A DNA stretch of 34,700 nt from Blastococcus sp. MG754426 (GCF_021699055.1 NZ_SSXC01000043.1:1-34700), one strand, 5' to 3'. Shown: positions 15,848 to 23,734, numbered from the stretch's first letter. Notes: a model not told the origin generated them from the letters alone. Translations and numbers: made by a program.

Positions 15848-16767
15848 GAGCGCCCCCTCACGTGCTCGGCGGTCGGCCACGCGGTCAGCCGGCGGCCGAG
15901 CAGCTCCTGCAGGGCTCCGACGTCGTCGGCGAAGGAGTCGGCCAGCCGGCTGCGGGTCGCCGGATCGATGCCCGCCGGGTCCAGGTTGGCCGAGCGGATC
16001 CGCTCCCGCTGCCGGTGCGGCACGGCCGCGGTGACCAGGCGCCGCAGCGACCGGGAGCGGCGCAGGGTGTTCAGCGCGGAGGTCACGGCGCGGCTGCGCG
16101 GCAGGCCGGAGGCGTTCACCCGGCGGGACGGGTCGATGTCGACGCCGGGGTCCACCTGCAGGAACTCGAGCACCCGCCGCAGCTGACCGGTCGGGTCCGC
16201 GGCGAACTCCTCCTGGACGACGACGAGCAGGCGGTCCCCGAACGCGGCGGCGAACGGCGCGAGCTGCCCGGCGTAACGGCTGAGCCCGGCGAGCTGCCAC
16301 ATGTGGCTCCACCCCGCCCGCGTGCGCTCCTCCTCGGCGGCCAGGCACTCCTCGAAGGTCCCGGCGTCGTAGCCCCGCGAGCGCAGGTACAGCCAGCTCG
16401 AGAAGGCCCGGTCGACCGGGTCCCGGAGCATGACCACCAGCCGGCACCCGGGCGCGCAGCACCGCTCGATGGCGGGGATCGCGGCGTCGGGGTGGGCCAG
16501 CGTGGTCACCGACCCCTCCCCGAGCCGCGCCTCGGCGCGTCCCTCGAACAGCGCCCGCCACGCCGCCTCACCGCGCACGGCGGTCCGGTTGACCAGGTCG
16601 TCGTCGCCGAGGCCGGTGAAGCGCGGGGCGCCGTCCGGGAAGGCGAGGAAGTGCGGCTCCTTCGGGGTGGACACGAAGACGTCCGGGTGCTCGCCCAGGA
16701 AGGAGGTGAGCGCGGTCGTCCCGCTCCGGGCTGCCCCGATGACCAGGAAGTTCGCGGCTGCCCCCAT
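15844..16767 (-). CDS. PAPS-dependent sulfotransferase 3
   Basis: The protein has 307 residues. The PAPS loop ARSGTT is at residues 13-18, TPKEPHFLAF at 34-43, and the 3'-phosphate motif LRDPVDRAFSSW at 114-125 (Arg115, Ser123). DRLLVVVQEEFAADPTGQLR matches the late family motif. It is similar in build to the sulfotransferase at 12569-13495. ATG 16767 is preceded by 7 nt and a TAGCAT box, so it is probably leaderless; the frame is open further upstream but reads through promoter DNA. It forms an operon with the following GT4 gene. A 20-bp element shared with the multicopper oxidase gene lies about 45 bp upstream of the start. It probably sulfates the same polymer. Confidence 0.88.
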   Translation of the reverse strand: MGAAANFLVIGAARSGTTALTSFLGEHPDVFVSTPKEPHFLAFPDGAPRFTGLGDDDLVNRTAVRGEAAWRALFEGRAEARLGEGSVTTLAHPDAAIPAIERCCAPGCRLVVMLRDPVDRAFSSWLYLRSRGYDAGTFEECLAAEEERTRAGWSHMWQLAGLSRYAGQLAPFAAAFGDRLLVVVQEEFAADPTGQLRRVLEFLQVDPGVDIDPSRRVNASGLPRSRAVTSALNTLRRSRSLRRLVTAAVPHRQRERIRSANLDPAGIDPATRSRLADSFADDVGALQELLGRRLTAWPTAEHVRGRS

Positions 16768-16780
16768 CGCCGGGATGCTA
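16768..16780 (-). promoter_or_regulatory. Predicted leaderless promoter of sulfotransferase 3
   Basis: On the minus strand TAGCAT (16780-16775) stands exactly 7 nt before ATG 16767. No ribosome site is present. Confidence 0.55.
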
Positions 16781-16812
16781 GCCGCGCGCGGCCCCGGGTG
16801 GCCCGGTTGCGC

Positions 16813-16832
16813 CACCCCACGATTTGGGGGGT
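16813..16832 (-). promoter_or_regulatory. Conserved 20-bp element, copy 1
   Basis: Read on the minus strand this is ACCCCCCAAATCGTGGGGTG. It matches 18 of 20 bases with 20411-20430 upstream of the multicopper oxidase gene, in the same orientation relative to the downstream gene. It is partly palindromic (CACCCC-N9-GGGGTG) and is centred about 56 bp upstream of the predicted start of transcription of sulfotransferase 3, a usual place for an activator. It could also serve the divergent sugar transferase gene. Confidence 0.6.
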
Positions 16833-16912
16833 GGGCGCCCCCCACGCGTGGACCTGTCCCCGGCACCACCACCCACCGAGTCTGTGCGCACGACGACGGA
16901 GACGGGGGCGCG

Positions 16913-18403
16913 ATGACCGAGGTCTCGTACCAGGAGGGGCGGGCCGGGCTGCCCGGTGTCCCGCGGCCGCGGTCGCACGTCGACGCCCGCACCGCGCCCT
17001 CGTGGCGGGGCGCAGCGGGGGACCTGCACCTGCCCGAGCGGGAGCTCCGCGACCGGACGGCGCCCGTCCGCGCCGGCCTGCTCGCCGTGGACGCCGCCGC
17101 ACTGGCCCTGCCGATGGCGTGGCTGGGCGGCGCCGGCGCCGTCTTCGCCGTCGTCGCGCTGCTGGTGCTGGCCGCCACCGGCGCCCACCACCCGCGGATC
17201 ACCCTCTCCGTCCTCGACGAGGCCCCCCGCCTCCTCCCCCGGCTGGGCGTGGCGCTGCTGCTCGTCGCGCCCGTCGCCTCCTCCGCCGTGGCGGGCGTGG
17301 CCGTCCACGCGGCGTGGGCGGTGCCGTGCCTGGTGGTGGGCCGCGGCCTGGGCTACGCGGTCGTGCGCGGCGCGCGCCGCCGCCGGGCCGTGGAGGACCC
17401 GACCCTCGTCGTGGGCGGAGGCCGGCTGGGCATGGAGCTGCTGGCGACGATGCGGGAGCACCCGGAGCTCGGCCTCCGCGGCATCGGCTACCTCAGCGAC
17501 GGCAGCCCCCTCGACGAGCGGGAGCCGCTCGGGCGCCTGGACGACCTGGACCTGGTCCTGGACGCCTACGGGGTGCGCAAGGTCGTCGTCGCCTACGGCC
17601 CCACCCGCGAGGCCGGACTGGTCGACCTGGTCCGCAGCGCCGCGCTGCGCGACATCGAGGTCTACGTCGTGCCGCGCTTCTTCGACGTCGGCATGGCGCC
17701 CGGCGGCCCCGACGTCGAGGACCTGTGGGGCATCCCCCTGCACCGGGTCCGCCGGGCCGCGCTGCGCCGCGGCGCCCGGCGGGTGAAGCGGCTCATCGAC
17801 GTCGCCGTCTCGGGTGCCGCGCTGGCCCTGCTCGCGCCGGTGCTGGGCCTGCTCGCCCTCGCGGTGCGCGTCAGCAGCCCCGGCCCGGTGCTGTTCCGGC
17901 AGCCGCGCACCGGGCAGGACGGCGCCCGGATCGAGATGCTCAAGTTCCGCACCCTGCGGGTCGCCGCGGAGGAGACGCCGGTGGCGGCCGGCTCGACGCG
18001 GAGCACCATGCACGCCCGGCAGGTCGACGTCGAGCAGCGGCAGACCCGCATCGGGACCGTGCTGCGCCGCACGAGCCTGGACGAGCTGCCCCAGCTGTGG
18101 AACATCCTGCGCGGCGACATGTCCCTGGTGGGCCCGCGGCCCGAGGAGTGCGCGTACGCCGCCCGCTTCGCCGACTCGGTGCACGGCTACCGCGACCGCC
18201 ACCGGCTGACCGTCGGCCTCACCGGCTGGGCGCAGGTCCACGGCCTGCGCGGGGACACCTCCATCGAGGAGCGCGCCCGGTTCGACAACGCCTACATCGA
18301 GCAGTGGTCGCTCTGGCGCGACGTCGTCATCCTGATCCGCACCGTGGCCGCCGTGCAGAGGCAGGCCTTCCGCACGGCGGTCCGCACGGTCGCCAACTGC
18401 TAG
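16913..18403 (+). CDS. Polyprenyl-phosphate sugar-1-phosphate transferase (initiating glycosyltransferase)
   Basis: The protein has 496 residues. The N-terminal half has about four membrane helices (residues 48-150) and a Rossmann-like segment (LVVGGGRLGMELLATM, near residue 165). After a fifth helix (IDVAVSGAALALLAPVLGLL) comes the bacterial sugar transferase catalytic domain: SPGPVLFRQPRTGQDG, LDELPQLWNILRGDMSLVGP with the conserved Asp390-Glu391, GPRPE (407-411) and LTGWAQVHGLRG. This enzyme starts polymer synthesis by placing a sugar-1-phosphate on undecaprenyl phosphate. ATG 16913 has a GGAG 11 nt upstream. The insertion between KFRTLR and RIGTVLRRTS (about residues 350-375) is normal for this subgroup. 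The gene is followed by the secreted beta-helix gene 53 bp later. Confidence 0.92.
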   Translation: MTEVSYQEGRAGLPGVPRPRSHVDARTAPSWRGAAGDLHLPERELRDRTAPVRAGLLAVDAAALALPMAWLGGAGAVFAVVALLVLAATGAHHPRITLSVLDEAPRLLPRLGVALLLVAPVASSAVAGVAVHAAWAVPCLVVGRGLGYAVVRGARRRRAVEDPTLVVGGGRLGMELLATMREHPELGLRGIGYLSDGSPLDEREPLGRLDDLDLVLDAYGVRKVVVAYGPTREAGLVDLVRSAALRDIEVYVVPRFFDVGMAPGGPDVEDLWGIPLHRVRRAALRRGARRVKRLIDVAVSGAALALLAPVLGLLALAVRVSSPGPVLFRQPRTGQDGARIEMLKFRTLRVAAEETPVAAGSTRSTMHARQVDVEQRQTRIGTVLRRTSLDELPQLWNILRGDMSLVGPRPEECAYAARFADSVHGYRDRHRLTVGLTGWAQVHGLRGDTSIEERARFDNAYIEQWSLWRDVVILIRTVAAVQRQAFRTAVRTVANC

Positions 18404-18456
18404 CCGCATCCGCGCGCGCCGGCGGCGGCCGGCGCACCGTCCGAGACGAGAGACCC

Positions 18457-20058
18457 ATGCGCCACCACCACCCCGACGCCGGGGCCCCCGGCACCACGGA
18501 CACCCCCGCCCGGCCGGCCGGTCCCTCCCTGAGCCGGCGAGGGCTCCTGCTGCTGGGCGGCGCCGGCCTGGCCTCCCCGCTGCTGGCCGGCCTCACCTCC
18601 TCCGGGTCGGCGCCGGCCGGCGCACCGGCGCTGGTCCCGCGCGGGGACGACGACGACGTCCTGGACGCGCGGGACTACGGCGCCGAGGGCGACGGCCGGG
18701 AGGACGACACGCGCGCCCTGCAGCGCCTGCTCGACGCCTCGGCGCGGCGCGGGCGCGTGGCCTACGTCCCCGCCGGCACCTACCGGTGCACGGCCGGGCT
18801 GCTGCTGCGCTCCGGCGTCGACCTGCACCTGGCCCGGCGTGCCCGGCTGGTGAAGGACTGGGCCGCGCCCCCCGGGATGACCGACGCCTTCCTGCGGAAC
18901 GCCGACTTCGCGGTGAAGTCGAACGAGGTGCGGATCACCGGGCCGGGAACGATCGGCGCGCGGGACCACGGCATGACCGGCGTGGTGCTCGCCCTCTACG
19001 GCGACGACGTGACGATCGCCGACATCACCATCGACACCTACGCCGGCGGGCAGGCGGTCATGTTCGCCGGCGACCGCGGCCGCATCGACGGGATCACCGT
19101 CCGCGGCAGCGCCCCGGAGTTCGGGACCGGCGGCATCAGGGTCATCGGCGGCGCCGACTTCCTCGGCACCGGCTGCCACGTCGAGTCCGGCGACGACTGC
19201 CTCCAGTTCGTGCCGATCGGCAACCCGGAGGCCGAGCCGACGCTCTACAACCAGAGCATCACCGGCGGCCGCTTCGTCGGGTGCACCGGCGCGAGCTCGG
19301 CCAGCCGCTTCATGGTCGCGCTGCTCGAGTTCACCGGCGGGGAGCCCGGCACGACCGACATGGACGCCTCGGTGGTGGACTGCTCGTTCCAGGACTGCCA
19401 CGGCTCGGCCGTCAACCGGGGCATCGTCGTCAAGAACACCCACAGCCGGGGGGCGATCGAGCGGCTCTCCTTCACCGACTGCACGATCGACATGTCCCAG
19501 GCCGCGGACGCCTCCACCCAGGAGATCCGGGTGCAGACCGACCCGGCGTCGCGGGGCGCGATCCGCGACGTGACCTTCACGCGCACCGACGTCATCGACG
19601 CCGTGAACAGCCCGGTGCGGGTGGGTGGCCCGAACATCAGCCGGCTGACCTTCGACGGCTGCACCTTCACCGCCCCGTCGGGGGCCGCACCGACGAGCGT
19701 CGTGGTCGACGGCACGGACCAGCCGCGCTTCCACGACTGCACCTTCGTCGGCGCCCCCGGCAAGCGCCTGCTGGTGGTCGGACCGGCGAACCCGGTGACC
19801 GCGCTGTCCGTGGAGGACTGCCGGTTCACCGACCTCGAGAGCCTCTGGGCCCTCGACCTGCTCGGCGTCGCCGGGGCCCGGGTGACCGGCTCGGTCTTCG
19901 AGGACACCGGCGCCGCCTCGACCGCGCGGGCGATCCGGGTGTCGCCCACCGCGACCGACGTCGTCATCGAGGGCAACGACTTCACCGGGATCAGCCACCT
20001 GGAGCCGGTGACCGACCGCGCGTCCGGCGCCGCTCTCGAGGGCAACACCGGCGCCTGA
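18457..20058 (+). CDS. Secreted right-handed beta-helix protein, pectate lyase/GH28-like
   Basis: The protein has 533 residues. A twin-arginine signal (LSRRGLLLLGGAGLASPLLAG, about residues 26-46) precedes DARDYGAEGDGREDDTRALQ, the start of a pectate-lyase-3/GH28-like fold. Repeating parallel-helix rungs follow (VTIADITID, GRIDGITVRGS, LTFDGCTF, LSVEDCRFTDL and others). VESGDDCLQF resembles the catalytic Asp pair of polygalacturonases. The gene lies directly after the initiating transferase gene, so a role in trimming, releasing or modifying the locus polymer outside the cell is likely. Lyase versus hydrolase activity cannot be settled. ATG 18457 has only a weak ribosome site (GAGAG). Confidence 0.82.
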   Translation: MRHHHPDAGAPGTTDTPARPAGPSLSRRGLLLLGGAGLASPLLAGLTSSGSAPAGAPALVPRGDDDDVLDARDYGAEGDGREDDTRALQRLLDASARRGRVAYVPAGTYRCTAGLLLRSGVDLHLARRARLVKDWAAPPGMTDAFLRNADFAVKSNEVRITGPGTIGARDHGMTGVVLALYGDDVTIADITIDTYAGGQAVMFAGDRGRIDGITVRGSAPEFGTGGIRVIGGADFLGTGCHVESGDDCLQFVPIGNPEAEPTLYNQSITGGRFVGCTGASSASRFMVALLEFTGGEPGTTDMDASVVDCSFQDCHGSAVNRGIVVKNTHSRGAIERLSFTDCTIDMSQAADASTQEIRVQTDPASRGAIRDVTFTRTDVIDAVNSPVRVGGPNISRLTFDGCTFTAPSGAAPTSVVVDGTDQPRFHDCTFVGAPGKRLLVVGPANPVTALSVEDCRFTDLESLWALDLLGVAGARVTGSVFEDTGAASTARAIRVSPTATDVVIEGNDFTGISHLEPVTDRASGAALEGNTGA

Positions 20059-20175
20059 CCGCCGCACCGGGAGCCGGCCCCGACCGGCGGCACGGTGCAG
20101 GCCGTCCCGGCCGGTGCGCGCGGGCTGCCCGCGGACCCCTCGGCCGGGCGCCGGCCCCTGCCGGCACCATCCCGG

Positions 20176-20197
20176 ACAATTCCGGAACAATTCCGGG
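20176..20197. repeat. Tandem 11-bp repeat with internal inverted repeats
   Basis: ACAATTCCGGA (20176-20186) is followed at once by ACAATTCCGGG (20187-20197). CCGGAA-N3-TTCCGG (20182-20196) forms an inverted repeat across the join. The spacing of one helical turn suggests a multi-site operator; a role in ending transcription of the beta-helix gene is also possible. Confidence 0.55.
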
Positions 20198-20410
20198 CCA
20201 CTCGTTCACACCGGTCGATCACTTTTCGTCCATCGATGGCGACGATCCGTCACGCCATTTCCCTGTCGAACCCATTCGTCCGGAAGGGCGCCCGGGTCCG
20301 CCCTGCAGCGGTCGTCACCGCTGGTCAGGACGTCGGGCGTCGCGCAACACCCCACGCAGGGGCAGGTGACGACTGCAGTCGGTAAAAGGTCCCGGGCGTT
20401 TCCGCAATGG

Positions 20411-20430
20411 ACCCCCCAAATGGTGGGATG
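20411..20430 (+). promoter_or_regulatory. Conserved 20-bp element, copy 2
   Basis: ACCCCCCAAATGGTGGGATG lies 88 bp before the multicopper oxidase start. It differs at only two positions from the element upstream of sulfotransferase 3 (16813-16832, minus strand). Confidence 0.6.
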
Positions 20431-20518
20431 CTCCTCCCCCTCGCTTCGGCTGTGGCGGGTGTGGCCGCGCGAGAAGCATTTCCGCCGAACACAGCGGATC
20501 TGCCGAGGAGCGGTACCG

Positions 20519-22519
20519 ATGGAAACGCCCAGCCTGAACCGACGCGACGTCCTGAAGCTGTCCGCGGCCGGCGCCGCCGCGATGGCCCTCCCCCTGCAGG
20601 GGGTCGTGTCGGGTGCCTCCGCGTCCGAGCTCGACGAGAGCAAGATGCCCACGCCGTACACCCGGGCGTTCAAGGCCCCGCCCGTGCTGGAGCCGGCCGT
20701 CCGGGACGACGTGCGGAGCAACGTCTTCGGCCACGTGCCCGACGACTACGTGCAGGTGCCGGGCAACAGCCACTACCCGGGCGAGCCGATCCTCGGGACG
20801 GAGTACCTGGGCACCGACTACTACCGCATCACCCAGACCAACGTGCAGGTCCAGCTGATCCCCGGCATGTGGACCAAGATGTGGGGCTACAACCGCTCGG
20901 TCCCCGGCCCGACGATCCGCACCTACCTGCAGCCCGATCCCGACAACCCGGGCCGCAAGATCCCCCGGCGCACGGTCATGCAGGTGCTCAACGAGCTGCC
21001 CCGGCGCCACCCCACCCTGAACTACGTCCCGTGGACCTCGACGCACCTGCACGGCTCCCCCTCCAAGCCGCAGTACGACGGCTACGCCGGCGACCTGACC
21101 AACCCGGGCGAGTGGAAGAACTACCAGTATCCGAACAGCTGCACGCCCCGGACGCTCTGGTACCACGACCACGGGGTGCACCACACCGCGCAGAACGTCT
21201 ACATGGGTCTCGCCGCGCAGTACCACGTCGTCGACGAGGAGCTGGAGAAGAGCCTCGGCATCCCGCGCTGGGACCGGCAGAAGGCCGCGGAGGGCAAGCC
21301 GCAGTACGAGTTCCCGCTGATCCTCAGCGACGTCATGTTCACCGAGGACGGCCAGCTGCTGTTCGACGACGACAGCGAGTCCGGGGTCTACGGCGACGTG
21401 ATCCTGGTCAACGGGGTGCCGTGGCCGAACATGAAGGTCGAGCCGCGCAAGTACCGGTTCCGGATGCTGAACGGCTCACTGGCACGCGGCTACCGGCTCC
21501 GGATGAGCAACGGCATGCCGTTCAAGATCATCGCGACCGACGGCGGCTTCATGCAGTTCGCCCAGACCGTCACCGAGTTCACCATCGGCATGGCGGAGCG
21601 CCTGGAGTTCATCCTGGACTTCAAGGACCTCAAGGGCGCCAAGGTCCAGCTGCTCAACGACGGCGTCGAGAACGCCCGCGACTTCGACCACACCGGCAAG
21701 ATCATGCAGTTCGAGGTGGGCCGCGGCGTGACGAGCTTCGACGGCAACCTCTCCCCCAACGTCCTCGGGGCGCCGCACCCCGTGATGACCCTGAAGGCCG
21801 CCGACCGGTCGGCGGTCCGGAAGATGGAGCTGGACCGGGGCAACGGCCTGTGGCAGATCAACGAGAAGACGTGGGACGACGTCGTGCGGTCCAACTACGA
21901 GCTGCTCTTCGCCTCGGTGGAACGGGACGCCATCGAGATCTGGGACGTGGAGAACGACTCCGGCGGCTGGTTCCACCCGCTGCACATCCACCTGATCGAC
22001 TTCAAGGTGCTCAGCCGCACGAACACCGAGACCGGCGTCACGGCGCCCCCGCGGCCCGAGGAGCGCGGACCCAAGGACGTCGTCTACGTGGGCGAGAACG
22101 AGATCGTCCGGCTGCTCATGCGCTTCGAGCACGAGGACGGCCGGTACATGATCCACTGCCACAACCTCTCGCACGAGGACCACGACATGATGGTCCAGTA
22201 CCAGGTGGGTCACCACGACATCGACTGCGACTCCATCCGCACCGATCCTCCCCAGCCGCTGCCCGCGCCGCCGCTGGTGCCGCAGGAGGCGCCGGCGGAG
22301 GAGCCCGTCGCGCCCGAGACCACGGAGACCGTCGAGACCACCGACACGGTGGAGACGACGACCGAGCCGACGGCCACGACCGAGCCGGCGGCCACGACCG
22401 AGCCGGCGGCCACGGCGACCGCGGAGCCGACGGCGACGACGGAACCGACCGCCACCGGGTCGGCCGCGTCCACCACCACCGAGCCGGCCCCCACGGGCAC
22501 GACGGACGGCACGCCGTGA
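20519..22519 (+). CDS. CotA/bilirubin-oxidase-type multicopper oxidase with Thr/Glu-rich tail
   Basis: The protein has 666 residues. A twin-arginine-like signal (LNRRDVLKLSAAGAAAMALP) precedes three cupredoxin domains. All four copper-binding motifs are present: STHLHG (His176, His178), WYHDHG (His216, His218), HPLHIH (His486, 489, 491) and HCHNLSHEDHDMM, with Cys547, His552 and axial Met557 spaced as in CotA. It should oxidise phenols or metals with reduction of oxygen to water, outside the membrane. Residues from about 590 to the end form a low-complexity tail of Thr-Glu-Pro and Ala-Thr-Thr repeats, which may be a wall-spanning or glycosylated linker. ATG 20519 follows GAGGAG at 20505-20510. 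The stop overlaps the next start. Confidence 0.93.
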   Translation: METPSLNRRDVLKLSAAGAAAMALPLQGVVSGASASELDESKMPTPYTRAFKAPPVLEPAVRDDVRSNVFGHVPDDYVQVPGNSHYPGEPILGTEYLGTDYYRITQTNVQVQLIPGMWTKMWGYNRSVPGPTIRTYLQPDPDNPGRKIPRRTVMQVLNELPRRHPTLNYVPWTSTHLHGSPSKPQYDGYAGDLTNPGEWKNYQYPNSCTPRTLWYHDHGVHHTAQNVYMGLAAQYHVVDEELEKSLGIPRWDRQKAAEGKPQYEFPLILSDVMFTEDGQLLFDDDSESGVYGDVILVNGVPWPNMKVEPRKYRFRMLNGSLARGYRLRMSNGMPFKIIATDGGFMQFAQTVTEFTIGMAERLEFILDFKDLKGAKVQLLNDGVENARDFDHTGKIMQFEVGRGVTSFDGNLSPNVLGAPHPVMTLKAADRSAVRKMELDRGNGLWQINEKTWDDVVRSNYELLFASVERDAIEIWDVENDSGGWFHPLHIHLIDFKVLSRTNTETGVTAPPRPEERGPKDVVYVGENEIVRLLMRFEHEDGRYMIHCHNLSHEDHDMMVQYQVGHHDIDCDSIRTDPPQPLPAPPLVPQEAPAEEPVAPETTETVETTDTVETTTEPTATTEPAATTEPAATATAEPTATTEPTATGSAASTTTEPAPTGTTDGTP

Positions 22520-23178
22520 GCACGGCGGCGGTGACCGCGGCGCGGCCCGCGGTGGTCTCGCCCCCGGGGCGGGGGCACGGCCGGCGGGTCGCGCGGTGGC
22601 TGCGGGCCGGCGCGCTCGGGGCCGCGGTGGCCGGCGGCCTGCACCTCGTCGCCGCGGTGGACCACCTGGAGGCCGGCGAGCTGGCGGTCGGCTTCTTCCT
22701 GCTCACCGGGCTGGCCCAGCTCGGGCTGGCCGCATGGTTGCTGCTGAGCAGCTGGACGGACATCCGGCCCGGCCCGCGCCTGGTCACGCTGGCCCTGGCC
22801 GGCACCGTGGGGCTGATCGGGCTCTACCTCGTCGCCCACACGACCAGCCTGCTCGACGCCTTCGCGGTCCACGATCCCGCGGCGCACGGCGGGCACGGCG
22901 ATGCGGCGCACCTTCCCGGGTTCGACCCGGTGACCGGGGTCGACCTCTCCGAGGGCGTGGCGATCAGCACGCCCGGTCCGGTCGCCATGGACGGTGAGGT
23001 CGGCGGGGCCCGGCACGCTCCGGGGTTCGTCGGCCAGGCCGCCGTCGCCGCAGAGCTCCTCCTGGTCGCCGCGCTCGCCGCCCTCCAGCCGGCCGCCTGG
23101 CGGAGGCGCACCGTCGACGCGGTGCTCGTCCTGGGCTGCCTCGCCTGGGTGCTCTGGTTCACCGGCGTCCTCGCCTGA
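22516..23178 (+). CDS. Membrane protein with His-rich loop, coupled to the multicopper oxidase
   Basis: The protein has 220 residues from GTG 22516, within the stop of the oxidase gene (GTGA). About five hydrophobic helices are seen: AGALGAAVAGGLHLVAAV, LAVGFFLLTGLAQLGLAAWL, LVTLALAGTVGLIGLYLVAH, VAAELLLVAALAALQPAAW and VDAVLVLGCLAWVLWFTGVL. The central loop (about 115-165) is rich in His and Asp (DPAAHGGHGDAAH). Coupling to a copper enzyme suggests copper handling or anchoring of the oxidase. I recognise no named family. The His residues could bind metal, but that is inference. Confidence 0.75.
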   Translation: MSTAAVTAARPAVVSPPGRGHGRRVARWLRAGALGAAVAGGLHLVAAVDHLEAGELAVGFFLLTGLAQLGLAAWLLLSSWTDIRPGPRLVTLALAGTVGLIGLYLVAHTTSLLDAFAVHDPAAHGGHGDAAHLPGFDPVTGVDLSEGVAISTPGPVAMDGEVGGARHAPGFVGQAAVAAELLLVAALAALQPAAWRRRTVDAVLVLGCLAWVLWFTGVLA

Positions 23179-23194
23179 TCGCCGTCGACGCCCA

Positions 23195-23247
23195 CCGCCG
23201 GCAGGGGCCCGTTCCCGAGCGGGGACGGGCCCGCTCGGTGCCGGCGG
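23195..23247. terminator. Strong two-part hairpin terminator
   Basis: An outer stem of 9 bp (CCGCCGGCA 23195-23203 with TGCCGGCGG 23239-23247) encloses a 12-bp inner stem (GGGCCCGTTCCC 23205-23216 with GGGGACGGGCCC 23221-23232, one G-T pair) and a GAGC loop. It sits between convergent genes and should work on both strands. Confidence 0.8.
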
Positions 23248-23248
23248 A

Positions 23249-23734
23249 TCAGACCCGGTCGGTGTCGTGGCGGAGCACGAACTCCGCGCGCTCCTCCGGG
23301 GCCATCCGCTCACCCCGCGCCAGGGTCTCGAAGTACTCCTCGCGCGGCCCGCCCGGCGCGAACATGAGCAGCATCGTGGCGTGCGCACCGCCGCGGAACC
23401 CGTGGATGCCCCCCTCGGGCACGTAGAGGAAGTCCCCGGCCTCGGCGTCTCTCCAGGACCGCCCGTCGTAGAGGCTCACCCGCCCGGAGAGCACGTGGAA
23501 CTGCTCGGAGACGGCACGGTGGACGTGGGCGGCCGGGCCCGACTCCTCCTGCCCGAAGGTCCACCGGTACAGGCCGAACCGCCCACCCGTCTCCGCCCCG
23601 GTGGCGAGGAACTCGCACGTCACCCCGTTCGCCGAGGTGGTGTCGGGCTCACCGCCCGCGGGGCGCAGCCAGGCGCTCACCTCGCCCGTGGTGCCGCGGT
23701 CGAGGTCCGGTGGGTAGTGCCGGTGCAGCGACAC
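23249..23734 (-). CDS. Cupin-domain protein
   Basis: This 161-residue single-domain cupin starts at GTG 23734 with AGGAG 6 nt upstream. The first cupin motif is seen in AAHVHRAVSEQFHVLSGRVSLYDG and the second in DFLYVPEGGIHGFRGG. The conserved His and Glu residues are suited to binding a metal. Proteins of this build include quercetin-dioxygenase-like enzymes and small sensors. The gene lies 73 bp after the phospholipase D-like gene on the same strand, with the strong hairpin after its stop. Substrate unknown. Confidence 0.85.
   Translation of the reverse strand: MSLHRHYPPDLDRGTTGEVSAWLRPAGGEPDTTSANGVTCEFLATGAETGGRFGLYRWTFGQEESGPAAHVHRAVSEQFHVLSGRVSLYDGRSWRDAEAGDFLYVPEGGIHGFRGGAHATMLLMFAPGGPREEYFETLARGERMAPEERAEFVLRHDTDRV

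Larger units (their letters stand above)
20059..20518. promoter_or_regulatory. Long intergenic region upstream of the multicopper oxidase gene
   Basis: About 460 bp without a convincing gene, and less GC-rich than its surroundings between about 20170 and 20280. It contains a weak inverted repeat after the beta-helix stop (GCCGG-N6-CCGGC, 20073-20088), a tandem 11-bp repeat at 20176-20197 and the conserved 20-bp element at 20411-20430. No clear -10/-35 pair is visible. Confidence 0.5.

Noticed and set aside
16778-18409. Minus-strand open frame antisense to the sugar transferase
   Set aside because: Long open frames are expected opposite GC-rich genes; the plus strand has clear catalytic motifs and this frame has none.
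18400-20190. Minus-strand open frame of nearly 600 codons antisense to the beta-helix gene
   Set aside because: No family features; Val/Asp/Gly/Arg bias typical of an antisense frame.
20059-20518. Possible mobile-element scar because of lower GC
   Set aside because: No inverted terminal repeats, target duplication or transposase remnant seen.
22330-22500. Repeat array in the multicopper oxidase 3' end as a CRISPR or minisatellite
   Set aside because: The units are in frame and encode the Thr/Glu/Pro tail; they vary in length and lack spacers.
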